DNA of 64,000 bases from Paenibacillus luteus (GTDB taxonomy: Bacteria; Bacillota; Bacilli; Paenibacillales; Paenibacillaceae), in the NCBI RefSeq assembly GCF_006542765.1, contig NZ_SKCD01000002.1:1-64000 (forward strand). The letters are read 5' to 3'. Under the pieces are notes generated by a model. That model worked only from the letters and a program-made list of their open reading frames with translations. It was not told the DNA's origin and did no database searches. Position numbers and translations under genes: made by a program. Shown in pieces: positions 34,233 through 42,810 of this stretch (position 1 is the first letter of the stretch; each line of letters opens with the position of its first letter).

Positions 34233-35209
34233 TATATTTGATGCTCCTTATAAAGTTGGACGATCATATCCTCAATCGGAAGCGTATCAATCGTAACATC
34301 GAGCAGCTCCACCTGCTGCGACAACCGAATCAGTACTTCACTTATGACGACCTGCGAGGTATCTACGCTTAGCACGGCTCGTTCTGCTGACCAAGATTCA
34401 ACAACTGCCCCTTCCACCTGAAGCGGCTCGTTGTGGTGACTATATACGACAGTGATCGTTTTTCCTGTCCCGAACCGGTTGCGAATCGCGTTCAAGCTTC
34501 CGTCATATAGCAGCTTTCCTTTCCCAATTAGAATGATACGATTAGCTAGCGCTTCAATGTCATTCATATCATGCGTGGTCAAAATAATCGTAACACCCTT
34601 CTCTTCATTAATCCTTCGGATAAAACGCCGCACTGCTATTTTGGACACTGCATCAAGGCCAATTGTTGGCTCGTCCAAGAAGAGAACGCTTGGGCTATGC
34701 AGGAGCGATGCAGCAATCTCGCAGCGCATCCGCTGTCCCAAGCTGAGCTGTCTGACAGGCATCTGGATGATCTCCTCGAGCTCCAGCGTTTCCGTCAGCA
34801 GCGCTAACGTGCTCCTGTATTCCTCCTCAGGCACCTTATAAATATCCCGAAGCAAATCAAAGGAATCCAACACTGGCACATCCCACCAAAGCTGTGAGCG
34901 TTGTCCGAATACCACGCCGATATGCTTAACGTAATTCACCCGATCCTTCCACGGCGTATAACCCATAACGGTACATGTGCCGTGATCGGGTACAAGAATG
35001 CCGCTCATTACTTTAATCGTGGTTGACTTTCCTGCCCCATTCGGTCCAATATAACCGACGATCTCCCCTTGCTCGATAGTGAAGGAAATATCGTTAAGCG
35101 CTTCCACAATCTTATACTCTCTTTTGAATAAAGCCTTCATCGCTTGCTTTACCCCTGATGAACGCTTAGCAACTTGATAGGCTTTGCTTAAGCCTTGAAC
35201 TTTTATCAC
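34232..35209 (-). CDS. ABC transporter ATP-binding protein
   Basis: A 325-residue ATPase: Walker A GPNGAGKST (55-63), Q-loop VVFGQRSQLWWD, signature LSLGQRMRCEIA near 157, Walker B VLFLDEPTIGLD near 180 and the H-loop TTHDMND. The C-terminal ~85 residues are an accessory regulatory domain typical of ABC-2 exporters. GTG start with GGAGGT 7 bases upstream. It is the first gene of the operon (ATPase, permease, permease), preceded by a consensus-like promoter. The hprK paralogue lies 100 bases downstream of the second permease with no obvious terminator between. Confidence 0.92.
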   Translation of the reverse strand: MIKVQGLSKAYQVAKRSSGVKQAMKALFKREYKIVEALNDISFTIEQGEIVGYIGPNGAGKSTTIKVMSGILVPDHGTCTVMGYTPWKDRVNYVKHIGVVFGQRSQLWWDVPVLDSFDLLRDIYKVPEEEYRSTLALLTETLELEEIIQMPVRQLSLGQRMRCEIAASLLHSPSVLFLDEPTIGLDAVSKIAVRRFIRRINEEKGVTIILTTHDMNDIEALANRIILIGKGKLLYDGSLNAIRNRFGTGKTITVVYSHHNEPLQVEGAVVESWSAERAVLSVDTSQVVISEVLIRLSQQVELLDVTIDTLPIEDMIVQLYKEHQI

Positions 35210-35242
35210 TGCTTATACCTCCGCGCAAGATTTGAGAGGAAG

Positions 35243-35272
35243 ATATTAACATCCTCTATATGATAGTGTCAA
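35243..35272 (-). promoter_or_regulatory. SigA-type promoter of the ABC exporter operon
   Basis: Minus-strand TTGACA, an 18-base spacer and TAATAT, ending about 34 bases upstream of the GTG start of the ATPase gene. The -35 is perfect and the -10 has four of six consensus bases. Confidence 0.65.
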
Positions 35273-35344
35273 TCCTTTATTCGCTTAAAACATAGCTTAA
35301 ATTCCAGTACGAGAACGCATACTAACCAAAAAGGAGTGATGAAT

Positions 35345-35497
35345 ATGGAAAAGAATAATGAGAAAACAAAAAACGACTACCAACCGGATATGACAAACTA
35401 TGACTTTGTCTGGGGCAGCGATCAGGACGAATACGTCAAGGACGAGCAATCAGCCGTTGAAGCTCCCGAGCAAAAAAACAAGCAATCCAAACAATAA
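35345..35497 (+). CDS. Small acidic protein, 50 residues, unknown
   Basis: Reads MEKNNEKTKNDYQPDMTNYD, FVWGSDQDEY, then an Asp/Glu/Lys/Gln-rich tail ending KQSKQ. The ATG at 35345 lies 8 bases after AAAGGAG (another ATG at 35339 is too close). It is highly hydrophilic and probably disordered apart from the YDFVWGSD segment. It is followed by a near-perfect terminator, which supports a real gene. No family is recognised; sporulation-related small proteins of Bacillales have similar composition, but that is only a guess. Confidence 0.65.
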   Translation: MEKNNEKTKNDYQPDMTNYDFVWGSDQDEYVKDEQSAVEAPEQKNKQSKQ

Positions 35498-35578
35498 TTT
35501 AAACACCTCCATAGGTAATAAGAAAATTCAGCTTCCCAACCGCCGTGCCGGATGCTAGCCGATTGGCGTGAGACAGAC

Positions 35579-35631
35579 AAGAAAATCGCTCTTATTTTGC
35601 CAGCGGGGCAAAATAAAGAGCGATTTTCTTA
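35579..35631. terminator. Long near-perfect bidirectional terminator
   Basis: Stem of about 24 base pairs, AAGAAAATCGCTCTTATTTTGCC against GGCAAAATAAAGAGCGATTTTCTT, with a four- to five-base loop, between the convergent 50-residue gene and nrdF. Confidence 0.95.
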
Positions 35632-35651
35632 TTTATAGCTATGTGATTGGA

Positions 35652-36608
35652 TTAAAAGTTGAAAACAAAATCATCGTCATTCAGTGGCTCTACGTGAATC
35701 GTACGCACATAACCGTTTCCTTTTTTCGAGAAAAAGTCATGCTGCTTCGTATGCGTGCTAATTCCGTTGAACACGATCGGGTTAACCGGCTCTTCAGGGA
35801 AATGAGGCTCCATGCCAAGGTTCATCAGCGCTTTGTTCGCATTGTAGCGGACATAAACGTTCACTTCCTCCGCAAGGCCCAGTGGTGCATACAGATGCTC
35901 GGTATAGATCACTTCATTCTCATAAAGCTCGTTAAGCAGAGCATAAAGCTCGATTTGCAGTTGAGCTTGATCTTCGGCACTGAACGTTTGGAACAGCTCC
36001 TGCGCAAGAACGCCGACGTATAGGCCATGGATGCTCTCATCACGAAGGATCAAATCGATAATTTCGCCGCTGCTCGTCATTTTACCTTGGCCAGCCAGAT
36101 AAAGCGGGTAGAAGAAGCCGCTATAGAACAGGTAACTCTCCAGGAATACGGATGCTGCCATCGCCTTGTAAAGCTCTTTCGGGCCCGTAATGTTCGAGTA
36201 CCAGGAAGAGATTAATGTCGCTTTCTTCTGCAGCTGTTCATTTTGCTCGACCCATCGGAAAATTTCATCAATTTCTTCTCCCGATGCGAGTGTTGTGAAG
36301 ATGCTGCTGTACGATTTAGCATGAATTTGCTCCATCATGGACATAAACGACAGTACCGCTTTACGCTGCAAGCCATCAACATGCTCCAATATTTTCGGCA
36401 TGCCGATGCCGCCTTGAATCGTATCGAGCAAAGTCAGACCGCCGAGCACGTTCTTGTAGAGCGTGCGCTCAGCGTCCGTCATTTCCATCCAATCCATTTT
36501 ATCATCTGATAAAGGAATTTCTTCATCCGTCCAAAATTGCATTACATTTTGCTGCCAGAATGTTAGGGTGAAATCGTCATCCGGGCGGTTCCAGTTCACT
36601 GCTTTCAT
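35652..36608 (-). CDS. nrdF: Class Ib ribonucleotide reductase beta subunit
   Basis: A 318-residue ferritin-like radical subunit that supplies the tyrosyl radical for deoxyribonucleotide synthesis. Metal-ligand motifs are visible: MTDAERTLYKNVL near 43, MEQIHAKSYS near 92, FLESYLFYSGFF near 153 and LILRDESIHG near 185. Class Ib is shown by the nrdI-nrdE-nrdF order. The ATG follows AAGGAG by 9 bases. Last gene of the operon, ending at the long terminator at 35579-35631. Confidence 0.95.
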   Translation of the reverse strand: MKAVNWNRPDDDFTLTFWQQNVMQFWTDEEIPLSDDKMDWMEMTDAERTLYKNVLGGLTLLDTIQGGIGMPKILEHVDGLQRKAVLSFMSMMEQIHAKSYSSIFTTLASGEEIDEIFRWVEQNEQLQKKATLISSWYSNITGPKELYKAMAASVFLESYLFYSGFFYPLYLAGQGKMTSSGEIIDLILRDESIHGLYVGVLAQELFQTFSAEDQAQLQIELYALLNELYENEVIYTEHLYAPLGLAEEVNVYVRYNANKALMNLGMEPHFPEEPVNPIVFNGISTHTKQHDFFSKKGNGYVRTIHVEPLNDDDFVFNF

Positions 36609-36654
36609 TTGGTGAGCTCCTTCTTTGCTACGTAAGCGTCTATTAAATTAAACC

Positions 36655-38739
36655 TTAAACGGCGCAGCTCGTGCATTCCTCAACGGAAAGCCGCTTCGTT
36701 CTTGTGTAATATAGCGATTTGAGTCCTTTTTGTGCGGCGTAAACATAGAAACGTGCCAACTCGCGAGTCGTTACATTACTATTTACATGCAATACGGACG
36801 AGATGCCTTGATCTATGTGCTGACCAATTTCTGCAATGAGATCAATAAGCTTGAATTGATCAATATTGTAAGCCGATTTGTAGTAGAAGTAATTCTCTTG
36901 CGCTAAATACGGCATTGGGTAATACGTTGTTGAGTTCGCGTAGGTACGCGTTTCAATATGCTCTACGATAGGCATGACGCTCGAAGTCGCATTTTGGATA
37001 TACGAAATACTTTGTGTCGGTGCAATCGCAAGACGGTAAGCATGGTACAGGCCGTGCTCTTGTACTTTAGCTTTAAGCGCAGACCAGTCTTCTGGTGAAG
37101 GAATTTCCATCCCTTCGAACAATTCCTTAACGCGGTCGGTTTTCGGACGGTAATCCGTCTCTTCATAGCGAGTGAAATAAGTTCCTTTGGCATACTCGGA
37201 GCGCTCGAAATCCTTGAACGTAATGCCGCGTTCTTTGGCGATTTCCATACTTTGCTCAAGGGAATAGTAGTTCATCATCATAAAGAATACGCCGGCAAAA
37301 TCCTTCGCTTCTTCACTTTCATAAGCGATTTTGTTTTTAGCCAAGTAACCGTTAAGGTTCATTGCGCCAAGACCAACAGAATGCAGCTCTTCATTCGCTT
37401 TGCGAACGCCCGGTGCATTGTCGATATTAGACAAGTCGCTGACAGTCGTCAAGGCTTCGATGCCAACATGAACGGATTCTTTCACTTTTTTGTGTTCCAT
37501 GACGTTCACGATGTTAAGGGACGCAAGGTTGCAGCTAATATCGCGTTGAATGACATCTTCAAAGCCATAGTCCTTAATTTCGGAAGTCTCTTGCAGTTGG
37601 AAGATTTCCGTACACAGATTGGACATTTTGATCGAACCGATATCTTTCAATGCGTGAACGCTGTTCGCATTCGATTTATTCATAATATATGGGTAGCCGG
37701 ATTCTAGCTGAATCGAGGCGATTTTTGTCAACATGTCACGTGCATTCATTACTTTTTTCTTCGTTACAAGCTCGTTAGCAAGCAGTTCCTCGTACATTTC
37801 ATCCATATCCATGTCATCTAGATGTTTACCGTATGCTTTCTGAACGGAATGCGGGCCAAACACAAATAACGGTTTGTTTTGAGCAGCAAGCTCATAAAAT
37901 TTATTCGGAATGATCAGACCAATCGACAACGTTTTGATCCGCGCCTTCTCGTCTGCGTTAATTTTTTTGCAATCCAAGAACTCGATAATATCCCAGCCGA
38001 AAATGTTGTAGTAGCCTGCTCCTGAGCCTTTACGTTGACCCATTTGGTCTGCATAGGAGAAAGCATCCTCCATAAGCTTCAGTACTGGCATGATGCCTTT
38101 TGCAGCGCCTTCTACGCCTTTAATCGGCTCACCGCGTCCACGAAGCTTCGAAAGGTTAACAGCAACGCCGCCGCCGATTTTCGAGAGCTGCATACATGTT
38201 CCAAGTACATAGTTGATCGAGTTAAGAGAATCATCCATCTCCAATAGGAAACAGGAAACCATCTCGCCGCGACGGCTCTTACCGGCATTCAAGAACGTCG
38301 GTGTTGCAGGCTGCAAACGTTGATCGATCATCGCTTCAGCGATGCGGAGTGCTCTGGCTGCGTCGCCTTCGCCTAGATGTAAGGCAACAATCGCTACACG
38401 ATCGGAGTATTGCTCAAGATATTGTGATTTGTTGTTGGTTTTCATCGCGTAGTCCTTATAGAACTTCGATGCTGCCATGTAGGATTGGAATTCGAAGCCG
38501 CTGTTCGCGGTCAGGGTGAATACTGCTTCCACCTGATCGTATGTATACTTGTCGTATACATTATCGTAGTAGTCGTTTTCGATGAGGTATTCTAGCTTAT
38601 GCTTGAGGGAGTCGAACTTCACGCTTTTCTCGTCTACTTCTTCCATAAATGCAGCTACTGCCTCTTTATCTTTATCCAGCTGGTAAAATCCGTCAGCACC
38701 GCGCTGCATCAATTCGTTGTTCAATTCAATATGTTTCAA
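36655..38739 (-). CDS. nrdE: Class Ib ribonucleotide reductase alpha subunit
   Basis: A 694-residue catalytic subunit. Seen features: the N-terminal RNR_N-like helical region, the active-site Cys in GEMVSCFLLE, NLASLNIVNV with the second redox region, the radical-relay NCxLA-like and FMMMNYYS stretches, the APTQSISYIQNATSS phosphate loop near 590, and the C-terminal redox pair CTSC. It reduces NDPs with NrdF. The start is a TTG (KHIELNNELMQ follows), 7 bases after AAAGGGTG, so the gene overlaps nrdI by 14 bases. A longer frame from 38796 lies inside nrdI and is rejected. Confidence 0.95.
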   Translation of the reverse strand: MKHIELNNELMQRGADGFYQLDKDKEAVAAFMEEVDEKSVKFDSLKHKLEYLIENDYYDNVYDKYTYDQVEAVFTLTANSGFEFQSYMAASKFYKDYAMKTNNKSQYLEQYSDRVAIVALHLGEGDAARALRIAEAMIDQRLQPATPTFLNAGKSRRGEMVSCFLLEMDDSLNSINYVLGTCMQLSKIGGGVAVNLSKLRGRGEPIKGVEGAAKGIMPVLKLMEDAFSYADQMGQRKGSGAGYYNIFGWDIIEFLDCKKINADEKARIKTLSIGLIIPNKFYELAAQNKPLFVFGPHSVQKAYGKHLDDMDMDEMYEELLANELVTKKKVMNARDMLTKIASIQLESGYPYIMNKSNANSVHALKDIGSIKMSNLCTEIFQLQETSEIKDYGFEDVIQRDISCNLASLNIVNVMEHKKVKESVHVGIEALTTVSDLSNIDNAPGVRKANEELHSVGLGAMNLNGYLAKNKIAYESEEAKDFAGVFFMMMNYYSLEQSMEIAKERGITFKDFERSEYAKGTYFTRYEETDYRPKTDRVKELFEGMEIPSPEDWSALKAKVQEHGLYHAYRLAIAPTQSISYIQNATSSVMPIVEHIETRTYANSTTYYPMPYLAQENYFYYKSAYNIDQFKLIDLIAEIGQHIDQGISSVLHVNSNVTTRELARFYVYAAQKGLKSLYYTRTKRLSVEECTSCAV

Positions 38740-39085
38740 TGGTTCGCACCCTTTCGACAAAATGTTGCCTATCTTGATTGGTACCGGACAGCTCAAACTT
38801 TAAAATAACGGGAACATCGTACATTTGTGAAATCGTGTCCGCGCTTTTGGCGAATCCGTTTCCCCAGTTTCGGTTGCCGCTGGCAGAAACGCCGCGAAGC
38901 ATTCCGGAGTGGCTCGCAAGAAACGAAGTCACTTTCTCCGGTACCTGACCGAACCCTGTTGTGTACGTAACCAGCACGAACGGCTCGTCCACTTCATCCT
39001 TCTCATCAATAGGCACTGCCCGCATGTTCAATTTATTGATGAAACGCTTGACATTACCTGTTTTGGAATCATAGACAACTAGCAT
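38726..39085 (-). CDS. nrdI: Flavodoxin-like NrdI
   Basis: A 119-residue flavodoxin-like protein that supplies the oxidant for assembling the dimanganese-tyrosyl radical of NrdF. FMN-binding segments are visible: VVYDSKTGNVKRF at the N-terminus, TYTTGFGQVP near 41 and SASGNRNWGNGFAKSAD near 67. The ATG follows AAGGGAG. It is the promoter-proximal gene of nrdIEF and overlaps nrdE. Confidence 0.95.
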   Translation of the reverse strand: MLVVYDSKTGNVKRFINKLNMRAVPIDEKDEVDEPFVLVTYTTGFGQVPEKVTSFLASHSGMLRGVSASGNRNWGNGFAKSADTISQMYDVPVILKFELSGTNQDRQHFVERVRTIETY

Positions 39086-39198
39086 AGCACGTTCGCTCCC
39101 TTACTGATTTTAAGCAATTAAAAAGCGCTTCTGACTAGCAATTCCGTCAGTTGCGCTTGTTCATGATAACTTAACGTTTATCATTGAAGGCACCTATC

Positions 39199-39245
39199 AA
39201 CATCAATATGTAGTTGATGTTTTTGATTCTACATCAATATATAGG
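39199..39245 (-). promoter_or_regulatory. Candidate pair of NrdR boxes upstream of nrdI
   Basis: Two similar A/T-rich elements (minus strand CTATATATTGATGTA and CTACATATTGATGTT) have their left edges 31 bases apart, i.e. three helical turns. This is the arrangement of tandem NrdR boxes (consensus close to ACACWATATRTTGTGT) in nrd promoters. The match to the consensus is partial. The second element also lies in an ACATCAA/TTGATGT inverted repeat, so another repressor is possible. They lie 114-160 bases upstream of nrdI. Confidence 0.5.
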
Positions 39246-39362
39246 AGTAGTCAATGAAAATTATGGAGAAAATATTAATCTATTTTTTCGGCGCACTCGA
39301 CTATTTTACCAGATGCGGATATGATGGGATAGTGACATTTTATTGCTATTTTGGAGGCTAGG

Positions 39363-39584
39363 ATGAACTCAAAAACAACCGCAGAACAAATACGGGAAAC
39401 GATCGAGAAACTGTTCAAGGATGCCGGATATACCGCGCCTGAGCTGCTGAATTACATCGAAAATCTTGAGAAAGAGCAGGAAGAAATGACTCAATTGATC
39501 AAAAAATTGAAGCTCGATTCGGTACGAAAAGCATCTGCTGCTGCAGGTATGAACAGTCGGCTTAAGGATGCATTACGCGAGTAA
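39363..39584 (+). CDS. Small coiled-coil protein, 73 residues, unknown
   Basis: Reads MNSKTTAEQIRETIEKLFKD, a short loop (AGYTAPELLNYIE), then a Lys/Glu-rich helix (NLEKEQEEMTQLIKKLKLDSV) with heptad-like spacing. GGAGG precedes the ATG at 39363; a TTG four codons earlier overlaps the site. No known motif. It diverges from nrdI, so the shared 260-base region carries both promoters. Confidence 0.65.
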   Translation: MNSKTTAEQIRETIEKLFKDAGYTAPELLNYIENLEKEQEEMTQLIKKLKLDSVRKASAAAGMNSRLKDALRE

Positions 39585-40096
39585 CAGGAATCTTGAGTCA
39601 CAACATCTAGATATATGCAATAGTCTGATCGCATTTTTTGATAACAGTTGTCGTTCAACAAGGCGTCCCTGATAAAATAATGCAATCAGACTTGTATTCC
39701 AACAATTCTTCTATATAGCACTATATGTTGATACCAGATAGAAGGTTACATCTACGAGACACACAACCAAGCAACCGTCAATCCACTCCGAATTAACTTT
39801 CATCCTGCATCGTTAGCGCATGATTTCATTCTACTAGCTATTCTTCTCCCATCTACTAGCAACCGTATATGCTTCATAACCTCCGACCGCTAAAGCTGGT
39901 GTACTATAAAAGCAGATTTGCACCTACCTCCAACGTACACTGAATGACATTACGCCAACGTTTCTCCATCTGCACTCGACAAACTCTGCTATTAATCACT
40001 ATATGTGCTTACAGACCTTACTTCTACTTCTAGCGCACCTAAACCTCCCCAGAGGCTGAATGCTGCTTTATGTGACAGGACTGGAAGGCAGACAAC
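39585..40096. other. Intergenic, 500 bases, one inverted repeat, no gene
   Basis: No ORF with a ribosome binding site is visible on either strand. At 39622-39635 and 39679-39692 there is a 14-base inverted repeat (AGTCTGATCGCATT / AATGCAATCAGACT, one mismatch) separated by 43 bases; it may be a structured 3' end of the 39363 gene or the termini of a very small element. The rest shows nothing recognisable and may be decayed sequence. Confidence 0.45.
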
Positions 40097-40143
40097 AAAG
40101 AGAGTCCTGAGGGGTCTGAGCAGACCTCTTAGGACTCTCTTTT
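40097..40143 (-). terminator. Terminator of the yqeG-yqeM operon
   Basis: Stem AAAGAGAGTCCT(G)AG(G)GGTCT / AGACCTCTTAGGACTCTCTTT, about 20 pairs, loop GAGC. Placed 30 bases after the methyltransferase stop. Confidence 0.9.
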
Positions 40144-40172
40144 GCTGGCTAGCGCATCGTGTGCAGCGTAGC

Positions 40173-40943
40173 TTATTTGACGGCTGCGAAGAACAAACGC
40201 TCCGATTCATGATCCGCAGGCGTGAATTCGAAATCCGCATAGCGGTCAACCGTCTGGAAGCCTGCACGGCGCAATGCTGCTTCAATCCAGTCAGGATCGT
40301 AAGCACGCTGTACATGGGATTCCTCAAACCGATAAAACCTAGAATCCTCCTCGCGGGAGAAAATAGTAAGATGATGCTCAATCTCGCAGCGCTCTTCTTC
40401 GAAATCGCATGTCCATATATAGGCGACATCACGCTCATCAAGCGTAAACGGCTGCTCCTCGGCGTAACGAATCAATTGGCTGGGGGGATGCATATCGAAC
40501 AGAAAGGTTCCTCCCGTTCGCAGACCCGCATATGTGGCTCGGAAGGCAGCTTCAATATCCGCTTCCTCCGTGAGGTAGTTTAGGCAATCGCAAAACGATA
40601 TAACCGCATCTACGGGCTCTTGAAGCTCCCATTCGCGCATGTCCTGTTGAAGCCATTGAATCGAACCCGAACGAGGTTTAACAAGCTGCTGAGGCAGCTC
40701 ATCCCATTTGCTTCTGGCAACAGTTAGCATATCTGAGGAAAGATCGATGCCATAGACATGGCAACCCGAGCGGGCAAGCGGGATAGATAAACTCCCCGTG
40801 CCGCACCCCAGATCGACAACCGTTGAAGGCATGCCGCCATAATGCGACCAGCCGGCTCTTGCAAATCCCAGCCAATCCGCGTAGGGCATATCCTCCATTA
40901 GCTGGTCATAGACAGTAGCGAACTGTCCATAGGAACGAGTCAT
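40173..40943 (-). CDS. yqeM: Class I SAM-dependent methyltransferase YqeM
   Basis: A 256-residue Rossmann-fold methyltransferase: motif I VVDLGCGTGSLSIPLA near 42-57, the acidic motif II GIDLSSDML near 65, QDMREW near 95 and the motif IV region VISFCDCLNYL. The order downstream of rsfS matches YqeM of the B. subtilis yqeG operon. Substrate unknown. The start overlaps the stop of the CvfB-like gene (ATGA). Last gene of the operon, followed by a strong terminator. Confidence 0.9.
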   Translation of the reverse strand: MTRSYGQFATVYDQLMEDMPYADWLGFARAGWSHYGGMPSTVVDLGCGTGSLSIPLARSGCHVYGIDLSSDMLTVARSKWDELPQQLVKPRSGSIQWLQQDMREWELQEPVDAVISFCDCLNYLTEEADIEAAFRATYAGLRTGGTFLFDMHPPSQLIRYAEEQPFTLDERDVAYIWTCDFEEERCEIEHHLTIFSREEDSRFYRFEESHVQRAYDPDWIEAALRRAGFQTVDRYADFEFTPADHESERLFFAAVK

Positions 40944-41890
40944 TGTCCATCCGCTCCTTCAGCATCAGAGCCTATTGCAGCCGAAGGGTCTTCAGACTGC
41001 TCGGCCGCAGGCTCAACAGCCAAATAAGTCCAGCTGCCCTTCTGGGTGACTAACCTCTCTCTCATTAGCTTACCCACGGCACGCTTGAAAGCACCTTTGC
41101 TAATTCCGAATTTTTGCTTGATAATATCCGCGTCAGTCTGATCAGAATAAGGCATTCCGCCACCTGGGCGCTCTTTAATAAATGCAAGAATACGGTCCGC
41201 ATCTTCTACGCGTCCCACTTCTTTCCGCTGTGCCATCGAGAGATTGGCTCTGCCGTCTTCCCGAATAAAGGTGACACGTGCGCTAACGCGCTCACCTAGA
41301 CGGAGCGGCCGAATGCGCTCAGCACTAGGAATTAGTCCGTAAACTCCAAACCCGACGACGCCGCCGTCGATCATCACAAACGAACCGAGCTGAAGCGTCT
41401 TCGTCACCCAGCCTTCAACCCATTGGTTGTTCCAGCTCTCAGGAGCCGCGAATACGAGCTCCGATAGCTCTTCCTCAAATGCGATCTTGGCGACCAGCCT
41501 CCCGATTTTGTCATGCTTCATCACAACAAACACTTCATCGCCTGGAAGCGGTCTGTACTCAATGCTCTCTGGCAGCTCGGAAAGCGGAAGCAACAGCTGC
41601 CTGCCTAACCCCATCTCCAGAAAACAGCCAAGTCTCGGATGTACGTCCGCCACCTTCAAACGTGCCAGCTCACCAAGCTGCAGCAGCGGCTTCTTCATCG
41701 TAGCGGCCAAACGGTCCTCCGAATCATAAAAGATAAAGGCCTCCACTTGATCGCCAATTTTAGGCTTAGAGCCGACGAGCTCGGTATAATGCATTAGGAC
41801 ATCCGACTCGTCATCCGTCAAGAAATACCCATAGGGCGATACTTCTCGTGCCACCCTTAGGATTTGAGTCGTGCCGGCTTCAAAAGTCAT
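40940..41890 (-). CDS. CvfB/YitL-like S1-domain RNA-binding protein
   Basis: A 316-residue protein with tandem S1-like OB folds (GYFLTDDESDVLMHY near 22; LGCFLEMGLGRQLLLPLSELP near 88; the stretch near 170 is GSFVMIDGGVVGFGVYGLIPSAER) and a C-terminal winged helix (ADIIKQKFGISKGAFKRAVGKLMRERL) followed by an acidic tail. Such CvfB-type proteins bind RNA and affect virulence and growth in staphylococci. Insertion between rsfS and yqeM is not the B. subtilis gene order. Both ends overlap neighbours by ATGA, so expression is coupled. Confidence 0.88.
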   Translation of the reverse strand: MTFEAGTTQILRVAREVSPYGYFLTDDESDVLMHYTELVGSKPKIGDQVEAFIFYDSEDRLAATMKKPLLQLGELARLKVADVHPRLGCFLEMGLGRQLLLPLSELPESIEYRPLPGDEVFVVMKHDKIGRLVAKIAFEEELSELVFAAPESWNNQWVEGWVTKTLQLGSFVMIDGGVVGFGVYGLIPSAERIRPLRLGERVSARVTFIREDGRANLSMAQRKEVGRVEDADRILAFIKERPGGGMPYSDQTDADIIKQKFGISKGAFKRAVGKLMRERLVTQKGSWTYLAVEPAAEQSEDPSAAIGSDAEGADGQ

Positions 41891-42234
41891 GCGAACTCCA
41901 CAACCTTCGCATCCGACCAGAGACGCTCAATATTGTAATATTCGCGTTCTTCCCGGTGAAACACGTGAACGATAACATCGCCTAAATCGATAAGAACCCA
42001 TCTCGCCGAATCCATGCCTTCGATCCCGCGTACCCGCGTACCGCTTTTATCTGCTTGCTTGCGAATTTCAGTCGCGATAGCCTGTACCTGAGTATCCGAG
42101 TTACCGCTGCAAATCACAAAATAGTCTGCTACCAAGGATACCTCTTTCAAATTTAAAGCAACAACGTTCACCGCTTTTTTGTCTTCTGCTGCCGCGACCG
42201 TTATTTGTAACAATTCATCCGAATGCACTGCCAT
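41887..42234 (-). CDS. rsfS: Ribosomal silencing factor RsfS
   Basis: A 115-residue protein of the Iojap/DUF143 family that binds ribosomal protein uL14 and blocks subunit joining in starvation. Visible family motifs: KAVNVVALNLKEVSLVADYFVICSGNSDTQVQAIA, the GIEGMDSARWVLIDLGDVIVHVFH core and EREYYNIERLW. The ATG follows AGGAGG by 7 bases. It lies 21 bases downstream of yqeK. Confidence 0.95.
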   Translation of the reverse strand: MAVHSDELLQITVAAAEDKKAVNVVALNLKEVSLVADYFVICSGNSDTQVQAIATEIRKQADKSGTRVRGIEGMDSARWVLIDLGDVIVHVFHREEREYYNIERLWSDAKVVEFA

Positions 42235-42255
42235 AGTTCAGCCTCCTATTAATCA

Positions 42256-42810
42256 TTATTCTAATAAACCGTTTCGTGCCTCTACCGTCAACGGAAAAAT
42301 CCGTTTTTTCTTTTCTAATAAGAAGGAAATCGTTGAATTGAAGCCAGCAACCAACGCTTGGTTCAAATCCTGCTCACTCAACTCGCGGATGAGCGATACT
42401 CCGGGGAAATCTCTGCCTGGCTCCATATAGTCAGCCAAGCATACGATTTTCTCCAGCTTGCTCATGCCTCTACGCCCTGATGTATGATACCGAATCGCAT
42501 CCAGCACTTCCTGATCCGACACCCCATATTCATGCTCAGCCACCCAAGCTCCAACAGGAGCATGCCAGAGCTCTTTATCATATAATAACAACTCTGAAGG
42601 CAAAGCTCGCTCGCGAATAATCTGAGCCATTTTCTCCGTAGGCCAGTACTTGGCAACATCATGCAAAATAGCGGCAAGCTCGGCTCGAACGGGATCTTCG
42701 TCGTATCGTTTAGCCAAAATCACTGCAGTCTCCATAACGCCTTGCGTATGGAGCCATCTCCGCTCCGGCATTTCTGCCTTTACTTTAGCGATCATTTCAT
42801 CACGATTCAT
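42256..42810 (-). CDS. yqeK: HD-domain Ap4A hydrolase YqeK
   Basis: A 184-residue HD-domain protein; the family is a symmetrical bis(5'-nucleosyl)-tetraphosphatase. Metal ligands: His20 in WLHTQGV, the HD pair in AILHDVAKYWP near 48, HAPVGAWVA near 83 and DAIRYHTSGR near 104. The start ATG lies inside the end of nadD (11-base overlap), behind a GAGG-like site. Confidence 0.93.
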   Translation of the reverse strand: MNRDEMIAKVKAEMPERRWLHTQGVMETAVILAKRYDEDPVRAELAAILHDVAKYWPTEKMAQIIRERALPSELLLYDKELWHAPVGAWVAEHEYGVSDQEVLDAIRYHTSGRRGMSKLEKIVCLADYMEPGRDFPGVSLIRELSEQDLNQALVAGFNSTISFLLEKKKRIFPLTVEARNGLLE

